Shown in pieces: positions 1 to 8,240 of a stretch of 64,000 nt of DNA. The stretch's first letter is position 1; every line of letters begins with the position of its first letter. This stretch comes from Muribaculaceae bacterium Isolate-110 (HZI) (GTDB lineage Bacteria > Bacteroidota > Bacteroidia > Bacteroidales > Muribaculaceae): contig RIBL01000014.1 in NCBI GenBank assembly GCA_003762875.1, positions 18,981 through 82,980 of the forward strand. Reading direction: 5' to 3'. The position numbers and the translations under genes were made by a program. The notes beneath the pieces were generated by a model, which saw nothing but the letters and a program-made list of their open reading frames with translations, searched no databases and was not told the origin of the DNA.

Positions 1-879
1 GGAATGAACACCATTGCACAGGCCATATGGAAAGTCCACACCACCCGCAGCAGTGACGAGTTTAGAAAGTTCATATCCAAGATACGCATCTACGACATAT
101 TAGGACAGGATGACGCCGGAGCATGGATAGCCCGCAACTTTCCCGACATACTCTATATACGCAACAGCCATGTCTACGGCTGGGCACCAGATGACGCCTG
201 GACACGTCTCCACATACAGTCGCAGGGACCACTCGGAGCAGCATACCCCGACCGTATATGGGCCACCGAAGGCGATTCGCCGGCATTTCTCTATCTCTAC
301 TCCAACGGGCTCAACAGTCCCGAACACCCCGATTATGGAGGCTGGGGCGGACGATTCTCCCCCGACAAGACACTCAATCCGCGTGGCATGGACTTCATCG
401 AAAAGAGCGGCAAAACCGAAGCCGCATATGACGATTATTACATGACATGCTCCACCTCCGAAGGCAACGAAGCCATCTCACTGTGGAAAGAGCATATCGC
501 CAACGACTTCGCCGCAAGAATGCTATGGACCGTGACACCAGACTTCGGCAAAGCCAACCATCACCCCAAACCCGTCATCAACGGCAGCCGAGGCGACGCG
601 ACGTTCCACATAAAGGCTCGACCCGGACAAACAATACGCCTTGATGCGTCAGGAAGCAGCGATCCCGACGGCGACACACTCACATATGACTGGCACATAT
701 ATGACCGGCCATCCACCTGCTCTGCACGCGCGTCGATAACCGATGCTCAGACTCAGCGGTGCAGTCTCACGATACCTCAGGCAATCAAAGGCTCCACCAT
801 ACACATAATACTTCAGGTCACCGATTCCGGCTCACCGGCTCTCACCTCCTACAGACGGGCTATAGTCACCATTATTTGA
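1..879 (+). CDS. DUF1593-type nucleoside-hydrolase-like protein, 3' part only
   Basis: The reading frame is open from the first base, so the N-terminus lies outside the window. The first in-frame ATG (position 4) is internal. The visible 292 residues resemble the second half of DUF1593 proteins (cellulose-binding Sde_0182-like family): a Rossmann-like segment with GDSPAFLYL and a GGWGGRFSP motif, then a C-terminal beta domain (about residues 195-290) with a polycystin/Ig-like signature DASGSSDPDGD. Family members are usually secreted, about 450-500 residues long, and lie near polysaccharide-degradation genes. Their reaction is not firmly known, though the fold is that of inosine-uridine nucleoside hydrolases. 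A palindromic repeat follows the stop at once and may end transcription. Family confidence is fair; substrate unknown. Confidence 0.7.
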   Translation, partial: GMNTIAQAIWKVHTTRSSDEFRKFISKIRIYDILGQDDAGAWIARNFPDILYIRNSHVYGWAPDDAWTRLHIQSQGPLGAAYPDRIWATEGDSPAFLYLYSNGLNSPEHPDYGGWGGRFSPDKTLNPRGMDFIEKSGKTEAAYDDYYMTCSTSEGNEAISLWKEHIANDFAARMLWTVTPDFGKANHHPKPVINGSRGDATFHIKARPGQTIRLDASGSSDPDGDTLTYDWHIYDRPSTCSARASITDAQTQRCSLTIPQAIKGSTIHIILQVTDSGSPALTSYRRAIVTII

Positions 880-880
880 A

Positions 881-980
881 AATTTAAAGAATTAAGACAG
901 GAGTACAGGAGTTTTTCATAAGGTTGTGATTTGCCCCCGACCCGTAAAAAAACTCCTGTACTCCTGTCTTAACTCTTTAA
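881..980. repeat. Intergenic palindrome, GACAGGAGT family, copy 1
   Basis: The two arms, AAGACAGGAGTACAGGAGTT and its reverse complement AACTCCTGTACTCCTGTCTT, are separated by about 35 bases. Related copies lie at 11403-11460, 26611-26665, 27781-27847 and 31941-32034, always between genes. It lies directly after the DUF1593-type gene and could act as a terminator. The rest of this 237-base gap holds an AAACTCYCTAAACTC-like short direct repeat and the promoter at 1059. Confidence 0.85.
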
Positions 981-1058
981 ACTCCCTAAACTCTCTAAAC
1001 TCTAAGAATCTTTATTGTTTTTTTGCTTTTGACGTGGCTCAGTTAACGAAAATGTTGT

Positions 1059-1066
1059 TAACTTTG
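1059..1066 (+). promoter_or_regulatory. Putative Bacteroidota -7 promoter element
   Basis: TAACTTTG matches the -7 consensus TAnnTTTG exactly and lies 50 bases before the DUF6242 lipoprotein start. No good -33 TTTG is seen at the usual 19-21 base spacing. It probably drives the uppS-bamA operon. Confidence 0.5.
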
Positions 1067-1116
1067 CAACTTGAAAACAACTGCCGAAGCCACAAGGCTT
1101 CCAAGCCATCAGCATT

Positions 1117-2655
1117 ATGACAAAAAGATTTCCGTTATACCTTATCGCCGGCATTCTTGCACTCTGCTTTACAGCAGCTTGCAATGACGACCCCTCGGAG
1201 ACCACTATCCTCGAAGGCGACTATAACAACTGCGCCATATCGACCTTCTCTCTGGCCAAGGACGACAGCATACTCCGTGCCCTCGACTCGGTCTACTTCT
1301 CCATTGACCTAATCGATGCCAAGATATACAACGCCGACTCGCTGCCCAAAGGTACCGACATAACCAAGTTTATAGTCAACGTCACCGCTCCTGCCGCAAG
1401 TGCCATCGAGCTCTCGTTCAAGTCGCGCTTCACAGGCAACGACACCACTGTCAACATCACCGAAAACCCCGGTGACAGCATCAACTTTGCCGCCGGCCCA
1501 GTCAAGATGACAGTCACCTCCTACAACGGACAGACCAAGCGCGATTATGACATCAGCGTGCGCGTCCACACCATGGACGCCGACACCCTCTACTGGGACC
1601 GTCTCCAGCAGGTATCCTACCCCAAGGCTGCCTCCGCTCAGAAGACAGTCATCTATGGCTCCAGCCCCCACACCCTGCTTGCCGGCACCGACGGAAAGCA
1701 TTATCTCTGCACCACCGACAGCCCCGAGGCCTATGACGCATGGCACACAGCCGTGTCGTCACTCCCCTCAGGAGCCGACATCTCCACATTCTCAGCCACC
1801 GACAACGCCCTCTACATAGCCACCGCCGACGGCGCGCTCTACAGCTCGGCCGACGGACTGACATGGACCCCGACCGGAGCCCGCATGCACTGTCTCTACG
1901 GCGGTTACGGCTCCACACTGCTCGGCGCGCGTCATGACAGCGACGGCTGGAAACACGTCACCTGGCCCGCAACCACCGAGCGTGCAGTCCCCGCCGACTG
2001 TCCGGTCAGCGGCACAAGCCAGCTCATAGTCTACCAGACCAAGTGGAGTGCCTCCGACTTGGCCATCATGGTAGGCGGCAAGGACAGCTCTGGTCGCTAC
2101 TCGGGCGAGACCTGGGCCTATGACGGCTCACGCTGGGGCCGCATCAGCTCCACAGGCATCGACGAGCGCGAAGGAGTGGCCCTCTTCCCCTACTCCACCC
2201 CGCGTCTCAGCTCCGACTCCTGGAAAGTCACCGAGCAGTCGGCACTTCTGGCGATGGGCGGACAATACGAGACCGACAAAGGCATAGAGGCCTCCAACAC
2301 CGTCTACATATCCTATGACTTCGGCATCACATGGAAAGAGGCCGACAGCTACCTCCAGTTTCCCGAAGACTACCCCGATTTCAGCGCGGCCCAGGCCTAT
2401 GTAATAGACTATACGCTCCACGCCCGCTCCACCTTCGGCAACGGTGCATGGCACGACCTCACCCCGCGCACCATTCCCTGCTGGGCCACCCCCGCAGCCA
2501 ACGTCGACGACATCCGCTCGCGCGTGAGCAAGCCCGTCACCTCATGGGAATGTCCTTACATCTTCCTCTTCGGAGGCAAGAAAGCCGACGGGACTCTGCT
2601 GCCCCACGTCACCCGCGGTGTCATCAACCGCTTCACATTCCAGCCACTCTATTGA
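1117..2655 (+). CDS. DUF6242-like lipoprotein of the uppS-bamA operon
   Basis: The 512-residue protein starts with a lipoprotein signal peptide (basic MTKR, hydrophobic core, lipobox FTAAC with Cys22), so it should be anchored in an envelope membrane, probably the outer one. Residues about 25-150 form a beta-sandwich-like segment. The rest has repeated kelch/propeller-like motifs (GTDGKHY, TADGALYSSADGLTW, GGKDSSGRYSGETWAYDG, SYDFGITWKEAD), which suggests a beta-propeller. This fits the DUF6242 family, found next to DUF6089, uppS and bamA in many Bacteroidales. It begins the operon, with 10 bases to the next gene. Its role in envelope assembly is inferred only from that neighbourhood. No enzymatic motif is visible. 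Confidence 0.75.
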   Translation: MTKRFPLYLIAGILALCFTAACNDDPSETTILEGDYNNCAISTFSLAKDDSILRALDSVYFSIDLIDAKIYNADSLPKGTDITKFIVNVTAPAASAIELSFKSRFTGNDTTVNITENPGDSINFAAGPVKMTVTSYNGQTKRDYDISVRVHTMDADTLYWDRLQQVSYPKAASAQKTVIYGSSPHTLLAGTDGKHYLCTTDSPEAYDAWHTAVSSLPSGADISTFSATDNALYIATADGALYSSADGLTWTPTGARMHCLYGGYGSTLLGARHDSDGWKHVTWPATTERAVPADCPVSGTSQLIVYQTKWSASDLAIMVGGKDSSGRYSGETWAYDGSRWGRISSTGIDEREGVALFPYSTPRLSSDSWKVTEQSALLAMGGQYETDKGIEASNTVYISYDFGITWKEADSYLQFPEDYPDFSAAQAYVIDYTLHARSTFGNGAWHDLTPRTIPCWATPAANVDDIRSRVSKPVTSWECPYIFLFGGKKADGTLLPHVTRGVINRFTFQPLY

Positions 2656-2665
2656 TTGATACATA

Positions 2666-3370
2666 GTGTTGCGCAGAGTCCTGACATCCCTGACACTGAG
2701 CCTGTGCATGCTGGCCGGCACACTCCACGGAGCCGCACAGGCCACCGCTCAGCCCGAGACCTACAAGTTTGACCTTGGAGCGGGCATCGGCATGTCGGGC
2801 TATCTGGGCGACGCCAACGAGAGTAGCCTCTTCTCCCATCCGGGGCTGGCGGCCGACATCTCGATGCGCTATCTGCTCAACACACGCTTCGCCCTGCGCG
2901 CCATCGCGGGCCTGGCCTCGCTCAGCGGCTCCACCGCCGACATGGACAATGTGCTCCCCGACGGTGCGGTCTACGACTTCCGCTCCTCGCTCTACGACCT
3001 TCAGGTCAGAGGCGAATTTAACTTCTTCTCCTACGGCATAGGCGAAAGCTACAAAAAGCTCAGCCGCATCACCCCCTATCTCGCCCTTGGTCTCGGAGTG
3101 TCGATGGCCTCGTGCGAGGGCAAAAACTTCACCGCCATGACCGTCCCGATGGCTCTTGGCGTAAAATACAAGATAAAACCGCGACTCAACCTCGCGCTCG
3201 AATGGTCTATGACCAAAGTGCTTGGCGACCATGCCGACGGCCCCGACCTCTCCGACCTCTACCTAATAAAGAGTTCATTCATAAAGAATACCGACTGGTA
3301 CTCGACCCTCCGGCTTTCGCTCACCTATGAGTTTGGCGAGCGGTGTGTGGAGTGCCACAGGTTAGACTGA
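2666..3370 (+). CDS. DUF6089-like outer-membrane beta-barrel protein
   Basis: The 234-residue protein starts at a GTG just after the preceding stop. It has a signal peptide (LRRVLTSLTLSLCMLAGTLHGAAQA) and then alternating polar/hydrophobic strands typical of a small eight-stranded barrel: GAGIGMSGYLGDANES, LGLGVSMASC, ALGVKYKIKPRLNLALEWSM. The ending, LTYEFGERC, resembles DUF6089 members, which lie immediately upstream of uppS and bamA in Bacteroidales. It should reside in the outer membrane. The function is unknown; operon position suggests a link to envelope biogenesis. TTG at 2669 is an alternative start that would change little. Confidence 0.75.
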   Translation: MLRRVLTSLTLSLCMLAGTLHGAAQATAQPETYKFDLGAGIGMSGYLGDANESSLFSHPGLAADISMRYLLNTRFALRAIAGLASLSGSTADMDNVLPDGAVYDFRSSLYDLQVRGEFNFFSYGIGESYKKLSRITPYLALGLGVSMASCEGKNFTAMTVPMALGVKYKIKPRLNLALEWSMTKVLGDHADGPDLSDLYLIKSSFIKNTDWYSTLRLSLTYEFGERCVECHRLD

Positions 3371-3383
3371 CCAAACATACACG

Positions 3384-4133
3384 ATGTCCAATAAAGCCGA
3401 AATAGATACTACCCGCATCCCGCGTCACGTCGCCGTCATCATGGACGGCAACGGCCGCTGGGCCACGTCGCGCGGACTCGACCGCAGTTGCGGCCACGTG
3501 GAGGGCGTCAACACTGTGAGACGCATCACCGAAGCAGCGTCAGAATTAGGCATCGAATACCTCACGCTCTACACCTTCTCGACCGAGAACTGGAACCGTC
3601 CACGCGCCGAGGTCGATGCACTGATGCACCTCATAGTCATGGCCATAGAGCGCGAGACCCCCGACCTCATCAAGAACGGGGTGCGCCTCAACATGATAGG
3701 CGACACCTCGCGTCTGCCCGCCGAAGCCCTCGAGCGGCTCAACCGATGCATAGCCGACACCGCCGCCGGCACAGGTCTCACCCTCACGCTCGCCCTCAGC
3801 TACTCATCGCGCTGGGAGATACTCGAGGCATGCCGCCGGTTTGCCGCCGACGTCGCCTCGGGCGCAAAGACCCCGGCCGACATGGCCTCCGACGCCGACT
3901 TCGAGCATTATCTCACCACGGCCGGAATCCCCGACCCCGACCTGCTCATACGCACCGGCGGCGACCACCGCGTGAGCAACTATCTCCTGTGGCAGATAGC
4001 CTACTCCGAGATATATGTCACCGACACGTTCTGGCCCGACTTCTCGCGCGAGGACTTCATCAATGCAATAGCCAACTTCCAGACACGCGAGCGTCGATAC
4101 GGCCTCACGTCAGCACAAATAAAACAGCAATAG
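3384..4133 (+). CDS. uppS: Isoprenyl transferase (undecaprenyl diphosphate synthase)
   Basis: UppS condenses isopentenyl diphosphate units onto farnesyl diphosphate in cis to build the C55 lipid carrier for peptidoglycan and other envelope glycans. The protein (249 residues, normal length) has the signature HVAVIMDGNGRWA with catalytic Asp21, the TLYTFSTENWNRP segment and the substrate-binding RTGGDHRVSNYLLWQIAYSE block. The last block reads GGDHR where many homologues have GGEHR or SGEQR, a conservative change. It is cytosolic or membrane-peripheral. It starts 13 bases after the DUF6089-like stop and 15 bases before bamA, so co-transcription is very likely. The assignment is secure. Confidence 0.97.
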   Translation: MSNKAEIDTTRIPRHVAVIMDGNGRWATSRGLDRSCGHVEGVNTVRRITEAASELGIEYLTLYTFSTENWNRPRAEVDALMHLIVMAIERETPDLIKNGVRLNMIGDTSRLPAEALERLNRCIADTAAGTGLTLTLALSYSSRWEILEACRRFAADVASGAKTPADMASDADFEHYLTTAGIPDPDLLIRTGGDHRVSNYLLWQIAYSEIYVTDTFWPDFSREDFINAIANFQTRERRYGLTSAQIKQQ

Positions 4134-4148
4134 CGAAACTCACTGACA

Positions 4149-6782
4149 ATGCGTACCAATCCGTCACATATCATCACGCTGCTTGTAGCACTGCTCTTCA
4201 GTGCGCTCCCCATCAGAGCCCAGCTCTCCACCGACACTATCATCAATCCGACGATGATATTCAGCGGCATGCCCAAGACCTACGAAATCGCAGGCATCCG
4301 CATAGTCGGAGCCGACAACTATGAGGAGAAAAACATCATAGGATACTCCGGCCTCAAGGTGGGCGACCGCATACCCATACCCGGAAGCGACATCAACGAC
4401 GCCGCCAAGCGACTCTGGAAACAGGGCCTCTTCTCCAACGTCAAAATCACCGTCGACAAGGTGGCCGGCAACAAGGCCTGGCTCTGTTTCAACCTACGCC
4501 AGCAGCCACGCATCGCCTCAATCAATTATATCGGTGTGAAGAAAGGCGAGCAGAAAGATCTCGACGACGCCCTCCAGCTCCACCGCGGCAACCAGATAAC
4601 ACAAAACATCGTCAACCGCGCCGAACAGATAATCAAGAAATACTACGCCAACAAGGGTTTTGGCAACGCTCAGGTGAAAATCAACCTCGCCGAAGACCTT
4701 TCGGCACCCAACGAGGTCATCGTCAAAATCAACGTCAACAAGAACGACAAACTCAAAGTCCACAAGATATACATCGACGGCAACGAGGTGCTCTCCGACA
4801 ATCAGGTGCAGCGCGCCATGAAGAAGACCAACGAGAAAGGCAAGCTCCTCAACCTCTTCCGCCAGAAAAAGTTTGTCGAGAGCGACTATGAGGACGACCT
4901 CGAGCGCATCATAGCCAAATATAACGAAAAAGGCTATCGCGACGCCACGATACTCAGCGACTCGGTAGTGCCCTATGACGACAAGAGCGTCGATGTGTAC
5001 ATCTCGCTCGACGAGGGTAAGAAATACTACATCAACGACGTGAGCTGGGTGGGCAACACCGTCTATCCCACAGCCGTGCTCGACAATGTGCTCGGCATCC
5101 AGAAAGGTGACGTATACAACCAGAAGCTCCTCAACAAGCGCACCAACGATGACGATGATGCCATCGCCAACTACTACATGGACAACGGTTATCTCTTCTT
5201 TAACCTCGTGCCCATCGAGAAAAACGTGCACGGCGACTCCATCGATCTTGAAATGCGCATCACCGAAGGCCCCCAGGCCCGCATCAACAACGTGGTGATC
5301 AACGGCAACGACCGCCTGTATGAAAAGGTAATACGCCGCGAGCTTCACGTCAAGCCCGGCGAGCTCTTCTCCAAGACCGACCTCATGCGCTCGGCCCGCG
5401 AGATAGCCCAGACTGGCCACTTCGACCCCGAAAACATGGACATACGTCCCGAACCCAACGACGAGAATGGCACCGTCGACATCCTCTTCAACCTCCAGTC
5501 CAAGTCAAACGACCAGTTTGAGTTCTCGATGGGATGGGGCCAGACAGGTATCATCGGCAAGGTAGCCATCAAGTTTACCAACTTCTCCATCAAAAACCTC
5601 TTCTATCCCAACTCCTACCGCGGTCTCATCCCGCAGGGCGAGGGCCAGCAGTTCACCATCTCGGCCCAGACCAATGCCCGCTACTATCAGGCCTACTCCA
5701 TCTCGTTTCTCGACCCGTGGTTTGGCGGCAAGCGACCCAACTCGCTCTCCGTCTCGGCCTACTACAGCCGTCAGACCGGCGTCAACTCGTCATACTACAG
5801 CAACCGCTACATGAATTATTACAATTCATATTACTCGGGACTGTATAACGGCTACGGATATGGCTACAATGACTATTACAACAACGCCATCGAGGACGCC
5901 TACGACCCCAACAAGTATCTCCAGATGCTCGGTGTCAACATCGGCTTCGGCAAGCGTCTCGACTGGCCCGACAACTGGTTCACATTCCAGGCCGAGCTTG
6001 GCTACAACTGGTATCATGTAAAGAACTGGGCCTACCTGCTCAACATGCAGAACGGAACATCCAACTCGCTCGTGCTCGGACTCACCCTCAGCCGCAACTC
6101 AATCGACAACCCGCAGTACACCCGTACAGGCTCCATCTTCTCGCTCAACCTCCAGCTCACCCCGCCCGCATCACTCTTCGGCAAAAAGGACTGGAAGAAA
6201 CTCTCGGAGCAAAACACCGACGAAGCCCACCGCGAGCTCTACCGCTGGATCGAATACTGGAAACTGCGCTTTACCTCGCGCACCTACACTCCGCTCACCA
6301 ATCCCGACGGCAAATACACACTCGTGCTCATGACCCGCGCCGACATCGGTCTGCTCGGCAGCTACAACCGCTACCTCAAGTCGCCCTTCGAGACATTCTA
6401 TGTCGGTGGCGACGGCATGTCGGGCTCCTACACCTATGCCCAGGAGACCATTGCCCTGCGCGGATATGACAACGGACAGCTCACCCCCTACTACGAGGGC
6501 GGCGGCCGCGCCTACACCCGCTTTGGCGTCGAGCTCCACTTCCCCTTCCTGCTCCAGCCTACAACCACCATCTATGGTCTGACCTTCCTCGAAGGCGGTA
6601 ACGCATGGTCGGATGTCAAGAAATTCCAGCCATTCGACATCAAGCGTTCGGCAGGCGTGGGTGTGCGCATCTTCCTCCCGATGGTAGGTATGATGGGTAT
6701 CGACTGGGCCTACGGTTTCGACAAAGTATATGGAGAGAAGGGCGGCTCGCACTTCCACTTCATACTCGGTCAGGAATTCTAA
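4149..6782 (+). CDS. bamA: Outer membrane protein assembly factor BamA
   Basis: BamA is the central outer-membrane insertase that folds beta-barrel proteins. This 877-residue protein has a signal peptide ending near ALPIRAQ, several POTRA repeats (about residues 40-430; for example EIAGIRIVGADNYEEKNI, KVHKIYIDGNEVLSDNQV, INNVVINGNDRLYEKV) and a C-terminal 16-strand barrel ending LGQEF with the terminal Phe used in assembly signals. The barrel contains a Tyr/Asn/Gly-rich insert at about residues 548-575 (YYSNRYMNYYNSYYSGLYNG and onward), probably a surface loop. Length is typical for Bacteroidales BamA. It is followed by two Skp-like chaperones, as in relatives. Essential function is inferred from the family. 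Confidence 0.96.
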   Translation: MRTNPSHIITLLVALLFSALPIRAQLSTDTIINPTMIFSGMPKTYEIAGIRIVGADNYEEKNIIGYSGLKVGDRIPIPGSDINDAAKRLWKQGLFSNVKITVDKVAGNKAWLCFNLRQQPRIASINYIGVKKGEQKDLDDALQLHRGNQITQNIVNRAEQIIKKYYANKGFGNAQVKINLAEDLSAPNEVIVKINVNKNDKLKVHKIYIDGNEVLSDNQVQRAMKKTNEKGKLLNLFRQKKFVESDYEDDLERIIAKYNEKGYRDATILSDSVVPYDDKSVDVYISLDEGKKYYINDVSWVGNTVYPTAVLDNVLGIQKGDVYNQKLLNKRTNDDDDAIANYYMDNGYLFFNLVPIEKNVHGDSIDLEMRITEGPQARINNVVINGNDRLYEKVIRRELHVKPGELFSKTDLMRSAREIAQTGHFDPENMDIRPEPNDENGTVDILFNLQSKSNDQFEFSMGWGQTGIIGKVAIKFTNFSIKNLFYPNSYRGLIPQGEGQQFTISAQTNARYYQAYSISFLDPWFGGKRPNSLSVSAYYSRQTGVNSSYYSNRYMNYYNSYYSGLYNGYGYGYNDYYNNAIEDAYDPNKYLQMLGVNIGFGKRLDWPDNWFTFQAELGYNWYHVKNWAYLLNMQNGTSNSLVLGLTLSRNSIDNPQYTRTGSIFSLNLQLTPPASLFGKKDWKKLSEQNTDEAHRELYRWIEYWKLRFTSRTYTPLTNPDGKYTLVLMTRADIGLLGSYNRYLKSPFETFYVGGDGMSGSYTYAQETIALRGYDNGQLTPYYEGGGRAYTRFGVELHFPFLLQPTTTIYGLTFLEGGNAWSDVKKFQPFDIKRSAGVGVRIFLPMVGMMGIDWAYGFDKVYGEKGGSHFHFILGQEF

Positions 6783-6796
6783 TCGACATATTAAAA

Positions 6797-6849
6797 AAAC
6801 TTGAAATGGAAAACGAGCCTCCCAAAGCCCGATTTTCCATTTTAAGTTT
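6797..6849. terminator. Palindrome after bamA, ATGGAAAATCGG family
   Basis: Arms AAACTTGAAATGGAAAACGA and TCGGGCTTTG-side complement (ATTTTCCATTTTAAGTTT) form a long hairpin with a few mismatches. It lies 14 bases after the bamA stop. A close relative lies at 55492-55547. It may attenuate or end transcription before the ompH genes. The rest of the gap to 6933 is AT-rich with no clear promoter. Confidence 0.6.
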
Positions 6850-6932
6850 CAGAGCTTTAAACTTTCCTCACTCTTACGCGTCTATATCTATATAAATAAG
6901 TATAACCCGCAAACAATAAAAAACTCCTCTTT

Positions 6933-7448
6933 ATGAAAAAAATTCTATTCACTCTTATCATAGCCCTGGGCTCGGTGCTTGGAGCGAGCGCGCAGAAGTT
7001 CGCGCTAGTCGACATGGACTACATCCTCTCGAGTATCCCCAACTATGAGATGGCCAACGAGCAGCTCAATCAGTTGTCGCAACGCTGGCAGAAAGAGGTC
7101 GAAGCCGTGGCCAAAGAGGCCGAGACCATGTATAAAAACTACCAGAACGAAATGGTGTTTCTGACCGACGACCAGAAAAAGAAGCGCGAGGCCGACATCG
7201 TGGCCAAGGAAAAAAGCGCGGCCGAGCTGCGTCAGAAATACTTCGGCCCCGAAGGCGAGCTCTACAAAAAACGCCAGACACTCATGCGCCCCATACAGGA
7301 GGACGTATACAACGCCATCAAAAAAGTATCGGAGGAACGAGGCTATCAGTGCATATTTGACCGCGCATCCTCGGCCGACATCATCTTTGCCTCACCCCGT
7401 ATCGACGTATCCAACGAGGTACTCGAAAAGTTAGGTTATTCAAAATAA
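6933..7448 (+). CDS. OmpH/Skp family periplasmic chaperone, first copy
   Basis: Skp-type chaperones form trimers that hold unfolded outer-membrane proteins in the periplasm for BamA. The protein (171 residues) has a signal peptide MKKILFTLIIALGSVLGASA, a short strand FALVDMDYILSSIPNYEMA, a long charged coiled coil (about residues 45-125) and a C-terminal strand segment with YNAIKKVSEERGYQCIFDRA, the OmpH family layout. Its position directly after bamA supports the role. A second, diverged copy follows at 7507. Which copy is the main chaperone cannot be told from sequence. Confidence 0.93.
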   Translation: MKKILFTLIIALGSVLGASAQKFALVDMDYILSSIPNYEMANEQLNQLSQRWQKEVEAVAKEAETMYKNYQNEMVFLTDDQKKKREADIVAKEKSAAELRQKYFGPEGELYKKRQTLMRPIQEDVYNAIKKVSEERGYQCIFDRASSADIIFASPRIDVSNEVLEKLGYSK

Positions 7449-7454
7449 AATACC

Positions 7455-7462
7455 TATCTTTG
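7455..7462 (+). promoter_or_regulatory. Putative -7 promoter element before the second ompH
   Basis: TATCTTTG matches TAnnTTTG and lies 44 bases before the second OmpH start, just after the first copy's stop. The second chaperone may therefore have its own transcript as well as readthrough. No convincing -33 element is visible. Confidence 0.5.
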
Positions 7463-7506
7463 CACGTCTTAATGAAATTATAATCATAACACCATCTTAT
7501 ACGACA

Positions 7507-8001
7507 ATGATCAAGAAACTCTTGCTCGCAATCATGATTGCGCTTCCCATGAGCGTGTTCGCTCAGAAATTTGCTGTCATCAACACCCAGCAGCTCATGG
7601 AGTCAATGCCCGAAATCAAGACTGTAAACGAACAGCTCGAGGCTGCCAACAAGAAATATCAGGACGAGTTTACCAAGCTCCAGGAAGAGTTCCAGAAGAA
7701 GTTTGAGGAGTTCCAGGGCCTCGAAGCCAGCACTCCCCAGACCATCAAGGACCGCCGCATGCAGGAGATGCAGGAGCTCGAAAACAAGATACAGCAGTTC
7801 CGCGAAATGGCCGCTCAGGACATCCAGCGTCAGCAGCAGCAGCTCATGGCCCCCATTCAGGAAAAGGTCATCAAAGCCATCCAGGCCGTAGGTGCCGAGG
7901 GCAGCTACACATTCGTGTTTGAAAACATGATGCCCCTCTACACCGGCACCGACGTGACCGACATCACCGACACCGTAAAGGGCCGTCTCGGCATCAAATA
8001 A
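7507..8001 (+). CDS. OmpH/Skp family periplasmic chaperone, second copy
   Basis: This 164-residue paralogue of the preceding gene has signal peptide MIKKLLLAIMIALPMSVFAQ, the strand FAVINTQQLMESMPEIKTV, a Gln/Glu-rich coiled coil (about residues 45-115) and the end segment KAIQAVGAEGSYTFVFENMM. It is expected to act in the periplasm on outer-membrane protein transit with BamA. The central helix is richer in Gln and Phe (FQKKFEEFQGLEAS) than in the first copy, so the client or partner range may differ. It has a possible promoter of its own at 7455. A palindromic region follows before the LptG-type gene. Confidence 0.93.
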   Translation: MIKKLLLAIMIALPMSVFAQKFAVINTQQLMESMPEIKTVNEQLEAANKKYQDEFTKLQEEFQKKFEEFQGLEASTPQTIKDRRMQEMQELENKIQQFREMAAQDIQRQQQQLMAPIQEKVIKAIQAVGAEGSYTFVFENMMPLYTGTDVTDITDTVKGRLGIK

Positions 8002-8035
8002 TTTTGACATCCTTCACTATGTGTCTTGAAGCATA

Positions 8036-8180
8036 GATACAAAAAGGACAAAAGTTTCAAAAAGAAACACAAGCCGCAGATTTATTTCGTTGAGACCTTG
8101 AATTACACCGATTCAGCCTCCAACATCCGGGAATTAATCCGCAACTTCTGCCGATTTTGAAACTTTTGTCCTTTTGTATC
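8036..8180. repeat. Long inverted repeat, GATACAAAAGGACAAAAG type
   Basis: Left arm begins GATACAAAAAGGACAAAAGT (8036) and the right arm ends with its complement ACTTTTGTCCTTTTGTATC (8180). Each arm is about 26 bases, with one extra A on the left. The 92-base centre holds nothing recognisable. Single partial copies of the same word occur near 11369 and 26710. It fills most of the gap between ompH and the permease gene. Confidence 0.75.
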
Positions 8181-8240
8181 CACCCTCACGGGCAACGACA
8201 CTGATCATTTTTACCAACCCCGCAAAAAAACATCTAAGCA

